From Ignavibacteria bacterium (GTDB lineage: Bacteria > Bacteroidota > Ignavibacteria > Kapaibacteriales > UBA961): a DNA stretch of 11,158 nucleotides. The notes under the pieces were generated by a model. The model was not told the DNA's origin. It made no database searches and was given only the letters and a program-made list of their open reading frames with translations. The number at the start of each line of letters is the position of its first letter. Position 1 is the stretch's first letter. The stretch lies in contig JADJXV010000029.1 of the NCBI GenBank assembly GCA_016720145.1, positions 1 to 11,158 of the forward strand, written 5' to 3'. Both the position numbers and the translations under genes were made by a program. This document shows, piece by piece, positions 8,783 through 11,158 of this stretch.

Positions 8783-8823
8783 CACAACTTACGGAACGAA
8801 CGCCTAAAAATCAAAGGTTAAAT
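8783..8823 (-). promoter_or_regulatory. Conserved upstream block with Bacteroidota-like promoter (first propeller gene)
   Basis: On the minus strand this reads ATTTAACCTTTGATTTTTAG, a short spacer, then CCGTAAGTTGTG. TTTG and TAAGTTG are separated by 20 bases, the spacing expected for the Bacteroidota sigma-ABfr promoter (TTTG, about 19-21, TAnnTTTG), although the second box is imperfect. It lies 66 bases before ATG 8717. Near-identity with the block upstream of the paralogue (6129-6166), in otherwise diverged noncoding DNA, is the main support. Confidence 0.55.
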
Positions 8824-8891
8824 GTTGGATTGGTTCTTTCTTAACACGGTTTTGCAAATTTTCCTTTGTCGCGTGCCGAATTCGCCGCAAT

Positions 8892-8926
8892 TTTGTAGAA
8901 AATCTCTCGTTTTTTTGTACTTTTTG
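8892..8926 (+). promoter_or_regulatory. Possible promoter of the acyl-CoA dehydrogenase gene
   Basis: TTTG (8892-8895) and TACTTTTTG (8918-8926) resemble the Bacteroidota -33 and -7 boxes, but the 22-base gap and the extra T are off consensus. They end only 8 bases before ATG 8935, so the transcript would be nearly leaderless. T-richness makes chance matches easy. The rest of the 217-bp divergent intergenic region holds only the minus-strand block at 8783-8823 and no other feature I can support. Confidence 0.25.
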
Positions 8927-8934
8927 AAAAAAAT

Positions 8935-10081
8935 ATGCTCAGTTTTGAATACTCCGAAACTCACGATTTAATCCGTCAGACAGCCCGCCAATTCGCTCAG
9001 GAAGAAATCCTACCCTCCGTCATCGAACGTGATAAAAACGCTCAATTTCCTACAGAAATCATCAAAAACTCCGGTGAACTCGGCTTCAGGGAATGATGGT
9101 ATCGCCCGATTGGGGCGGCAGTGGATAGATGCCGTGAGCTACGTGATTGCAATGGAGGAAAGCTCCAAAGTCGATGCAAGCGTCGGCGTGGTAATGTCCG
9201 TTAATAACTCCCTCGTCTGCTGGGCAATTGAGTCATTTGGTAATGACGAGCAAAAAGAAAAATTCCTTCGTCCGCTCGCGACAGGCGAAAAGCTCGGTGC
9301 ATTCTGCCTGTCCGAACCCGAAGCCGGTTCCGACGCCACGCAACAGCACACAAGCGCAGCTCTTGAAAATGGAAATTGGGTGATTAACGGCACGAAAAAC
9401 TGGATTACCAACGGTACAACTGCCGATTTGTATCTCGTGATGGCACAGACCGACCGCGAAAAAAAACACAAAGGAATTACCTGCTTTATCGTTGAGCGTG
9501 ACCGCGCAGGATTCGAACCCGGACTCAAAGAAGACAAGCTCGGCATCCGCTCAAGCGATACATGTTCGATTGGACTGACGAATGTAACTGTTCCACCGGA
9601 AAACATCTTAGGCGAAGCAGGACGTGGATTCAACATCGCAATGGAAGTATTAAACGGCGGTCGTATCGGTATCGCAGCCCAAGCGCTAGGTATCGCACAA
9701 GGTGCCTTCGAACGCGCTCTCGAATACTCAACACAACGCAAAGCATTCGGTAAGCCGATCGCAGATTTGCAGGCAATTCAATTCAAGCTCGCCGAAATGT
9801 CGGTGAAAATCGAGGCATCGCGACTATTGATATTGCGCGCTGCAACGATGAAGGATAAACATATCCGTTTTGTAAAAGAAGCCGCACAAGCCAAACTAAT
9901 GGCTTCCAAAACAGCAGTCGAAGTAACGCTCGAAGCAATTCAAATTCATGGAGGTTACGGTTATGTACGCGAATATCATGTAGAACGTATGCTCCGCGAT
10001 GCGAAAATCACCGAGATCTACGAAGGTACATCTGAAATTCAGCATATCGTGATTGCACGGGAGTTGATTAAAGCGTTGTAA
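8935..10081 (+). CDS. Acyl-CoA dehydrogenase (short/medium-chain type), two one-base deletions near the 5' end
   Basis: This FAD flavoprotein catalyses alpha,beta-dehydrogenation of acyl-CoA, passing electrons to an electron-transfer flavoprotein; it acts in the cytoplasm in fatty acid or amino acid oxidation. ATG 8935 opens MLSFEYSETHDLIRQTARQF, the usual N-terminal helix. After GELGF two single-base deletions (about 9091 and 9124) knock the frame out for about 35 bp; adding one base at each restores GMMVSPDWGGSG and joins DAVSYVIAMEESSK. The rest is intact: AFCLSEPEAGSDA and TKNWITNG (FAD and substrate pocket), RKAFGKPIADLQAIQFKLAE, IQIHGGYGYVREYHVERMLR, and IYEGTSEIQ with the Glu that serves as catalytic base in short- and medium-chain enzymes. 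The rebuilt length, about 382 residues, is standard. The closest look is to butyryl-CoA or general short-chain dehydrogenases, but chain length cannot be fixed by eye. It stands alone, divergent from the propeller gene, and ends 22 bases before a strong terminator. Confidence 0.95.
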
Positions 10082-10103
10082 TAGAATAATGTTATGCAAA
10101 TAC

Positions 10104-10141
10104 AAAAGGCGGATTCTCTGATGAGAATCCGCCTTTTTTTT
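10104..10141 (+). terminator. Rho-independent terminator of the acyl-CoA dehydrogenase gene
   Basis: A perfect GC-rich stem, AAAAGGCGGATTCTC (10104-10118) and GAGAATCCGCCTTTT (10123-10137), closes a TGAT tetraloop and runs into eight Ts (10134-10141). It sits 22 bases past the TAA stop. The four As before the stem could give weak termination for the opposite strand too, where the convergent OmpA-family gene ends about 170 bp away. Confidence 0.95.
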
Positions 10142-10200
10142 GTTATGCAGGAGAGCTGTGCTATTGATAGTAGCAACCTTAAATTTGGCAAGTACTTGAA

Positions 10201-10224
10201 CATTTCGACAAGCTCAATGTGACG
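10201..10224. repeat. Intergenic TTCGACAAGCTCA-type repeat element (candidate)
   Basis: The segment CATTTCGACAAGCTCAATGT followed by GACGG resembles a short intergenic element (ACTTCGACAAGCTCAGTGTGAC-like) that I recall as widely dispersed between genes in Bacteroidota and related genomes. Only one copy lies in this window, so repetitiveness rests on recollection and not on the sequence. The rest of the 10142-10308 gap between the two convergent genes shows no gene or strong structure. Confidence 0.35.
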
Positions 10225-10308
10225 GAATTGTGTTCACTAACTGACAGAATTGCTCCGTAAGACTGATTCCTCATACCGATTCTTATACTACCTTCCCCCA
10301 AAAACCAA

Positions 10309-11158
10309 TCACTTCACATACGTCTCAACGCTGATCTGCACCGTACGGCAGTATTGTCTGCCTTCGGGGAGAGCATTGTCGTAGAGTAATTCACTCTGCC
10401 CAACTCCTTTTTGCTCGGCATTCGGACGACCGATGGAGATCGCTGCTGAGTTTGCACGTTTTGCCGAAAGCTTTTGATTTATCTGTATGTTACCTGTTCG
10501 GTCGGTGTAGCCTGCGAGACTCACCGTGGAGTTTGGTAGTAAGCGTTTTTTGACAAAATTAGTCACCCGTAGATTCCGCTCGCTCAGTGTCGATTTGCCG
10601 AAATCAAAGAGGATAAGTCCGTAATTTTCAATTACCTTGTCGCCCGATTTATCATTTCGTTTTTTGGCAATTGTCCGCTGATTCGTTGGGAGCGTGATGG
10701 TTTGTTCGGCTGTATTGCCATCCTTATCCTGCGCCTCGATTTTGATTGTTACCGGCGCATCATACCGCGGAAGATTTGTTTGTGACTTCGTTAAATCCCA
10801 ATCAATTGTTGTTGGCGGCGTGGTCGTGCCCTCGTGTTGCTGCAATACTGAGCCATTCTGACTCACCGTAACCTTCCACGAAGCAAGACCTTCACTTGAA
10901 ATAACTGAGGGCTTAAATCTGAGCGTCGCGGATTAGCCACACGCAATGTATCGCTCGTATTCACCACATCGGTATTTCCGGCATCGACGATGATATTATT
11001 TCCCTGACGATTCTCCTGCATACCATCAGGTGTGAGCGGATTCGACGGCTTCTCGGGGAGATTCCGCACCTCTGTTTTTATACGATTCGCGCTGATATTC
11101 CACATCTTTTCAAGATATGATTTGACAGCTTCCATCCTGCTTGTGGATAATGCTGTAT
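10309..11158 (-). CDS. OmpA-family outer-membrane/peptidoglycan-associated protein with two OmpA-like domains, 5' end outside the window
   Basis: This is a predicted envelope protein that binds peptidoglycan through OmpA-like domains. Reading inward from the right edge, the open frame has LSTSRMEAVKSYLEKMW, ISANRIKTEVRNLPEKPSNP and DGMQENR. This is the end of a first OmpA-like domain, so ATG 11135 is internal and the gene continues upstream. An Ig-like linker follows: LRFKPSV and EGLASWKVTVSQNGSV, then APVTIKIEAQDKDGNTAEQT. The second domain starts at NYGLILFDFGKSTLSERNLR and has VSLAGYTDRTG (the GYTD diaminopimelate-binding region), LSAKRANSAA, GVGQSELLYDNALPEGR and RTVQISVET before TGA 10309-10311. 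One frame break lies near 10935, between VANP and the LRFKPS segment. GTG 10866 is therefore only an internal codon. This layout fits large OmpA proteins of the Ignavibacteria/Kapabacteria type. No neighbour on this strand is visible within the window. Confidence 0.85.

Noticed and set aside
9139..9741. Minus-strand 200-codon open frame
   Set aside because: It is antisense to the intact part of the acyl-CoA dehydrogenase and shows no family resemblance; it is an overlap shadow.
1..11158. Defence system, prophage, insertion sequence, tRNA or rRNA
   Set aside because: No transposase, integrase, phage, restriction or toxin-antitoxin motifs, terminal inverted repeats, or tRNA/rRNA sequence could be recognised on either strand.

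Overview
The window looks like chromosomal DNA from a Bacteroidota/Chlorobiota-type (FCB group) bacterium that has both type IX secretion cargo and flagellar-type genes. The clues are two tandem Asp-box (BNR) propeller proteins with C-terminal T9SS type A sorting domains, an OmpA-family protein typical of that group, and upstream elements resembling the Bacteroidota TTTG / TAnnTTTG promoter. A MotB-like stator protein and FliW/CsrA genes occur in the same window, which points to a motile lineage such as Ignavibacteria/Kapabacteria rather than classical Bacteroidia. The lineage is inferred from gene content and was not tested by a search.

Layout. Positions 1-8717 are all minus strand. Read in the direction of transcription they hold: a secreted propeller protein (8717-6210), a longer and badly frame-broken paralogue (6107-2627), a MotB/OmpA-type gene (2530-1768), a degenerate 7-bp repeat tract (about 1601-1767), two tandem fliW genes (1535-about 1083 and about 1098-646), csrA (652-385), and a response-regulator receiver gene that runs off the left edge (324-1). 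A divergent intergenic region (8718-8934) leads to a plus-strand acyl-CoA dehydrogenase (8935-10081), which ends at a textbook intrinsic terminator (10104-10141). A minus-strand OmpA-family gene (11158-10309) enters from the right edge.

How the genes relate. FliW binds CsrA and relieves its translational repression of flagellin, so fliW-fliW-csrA is a regulatory cassette; the MotB-like protein would anchor a stator to peptidoglycan; and the receiver protein may be chemotaxis- or motility-related. The two propeller proteins are predicted cell-surface or secreted T9SS cargo. They share about 40 bp of upstream sequence that probably includes their promoter. The dehydrogenase (acyl-CoA oxidation) and the OmpA protein (envelope anchoring) are separate units.

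Main caveat. Almost every gene is interrupted by single-base frame breaks, although conserved residues continue in the next frame. Breaks are dense left of about 6.6 kb and rare between 7.1 and 10.9 kb. This pattern fits uncorrected insertion/deletion errors in the sequence better than real gene decay, so gene spans below were rebuilt by following homology across frames. I found no convincing undescribed system; the most interesting points are the duplicated fliW next to csrA and the domain gain between the two secreted paralogues.
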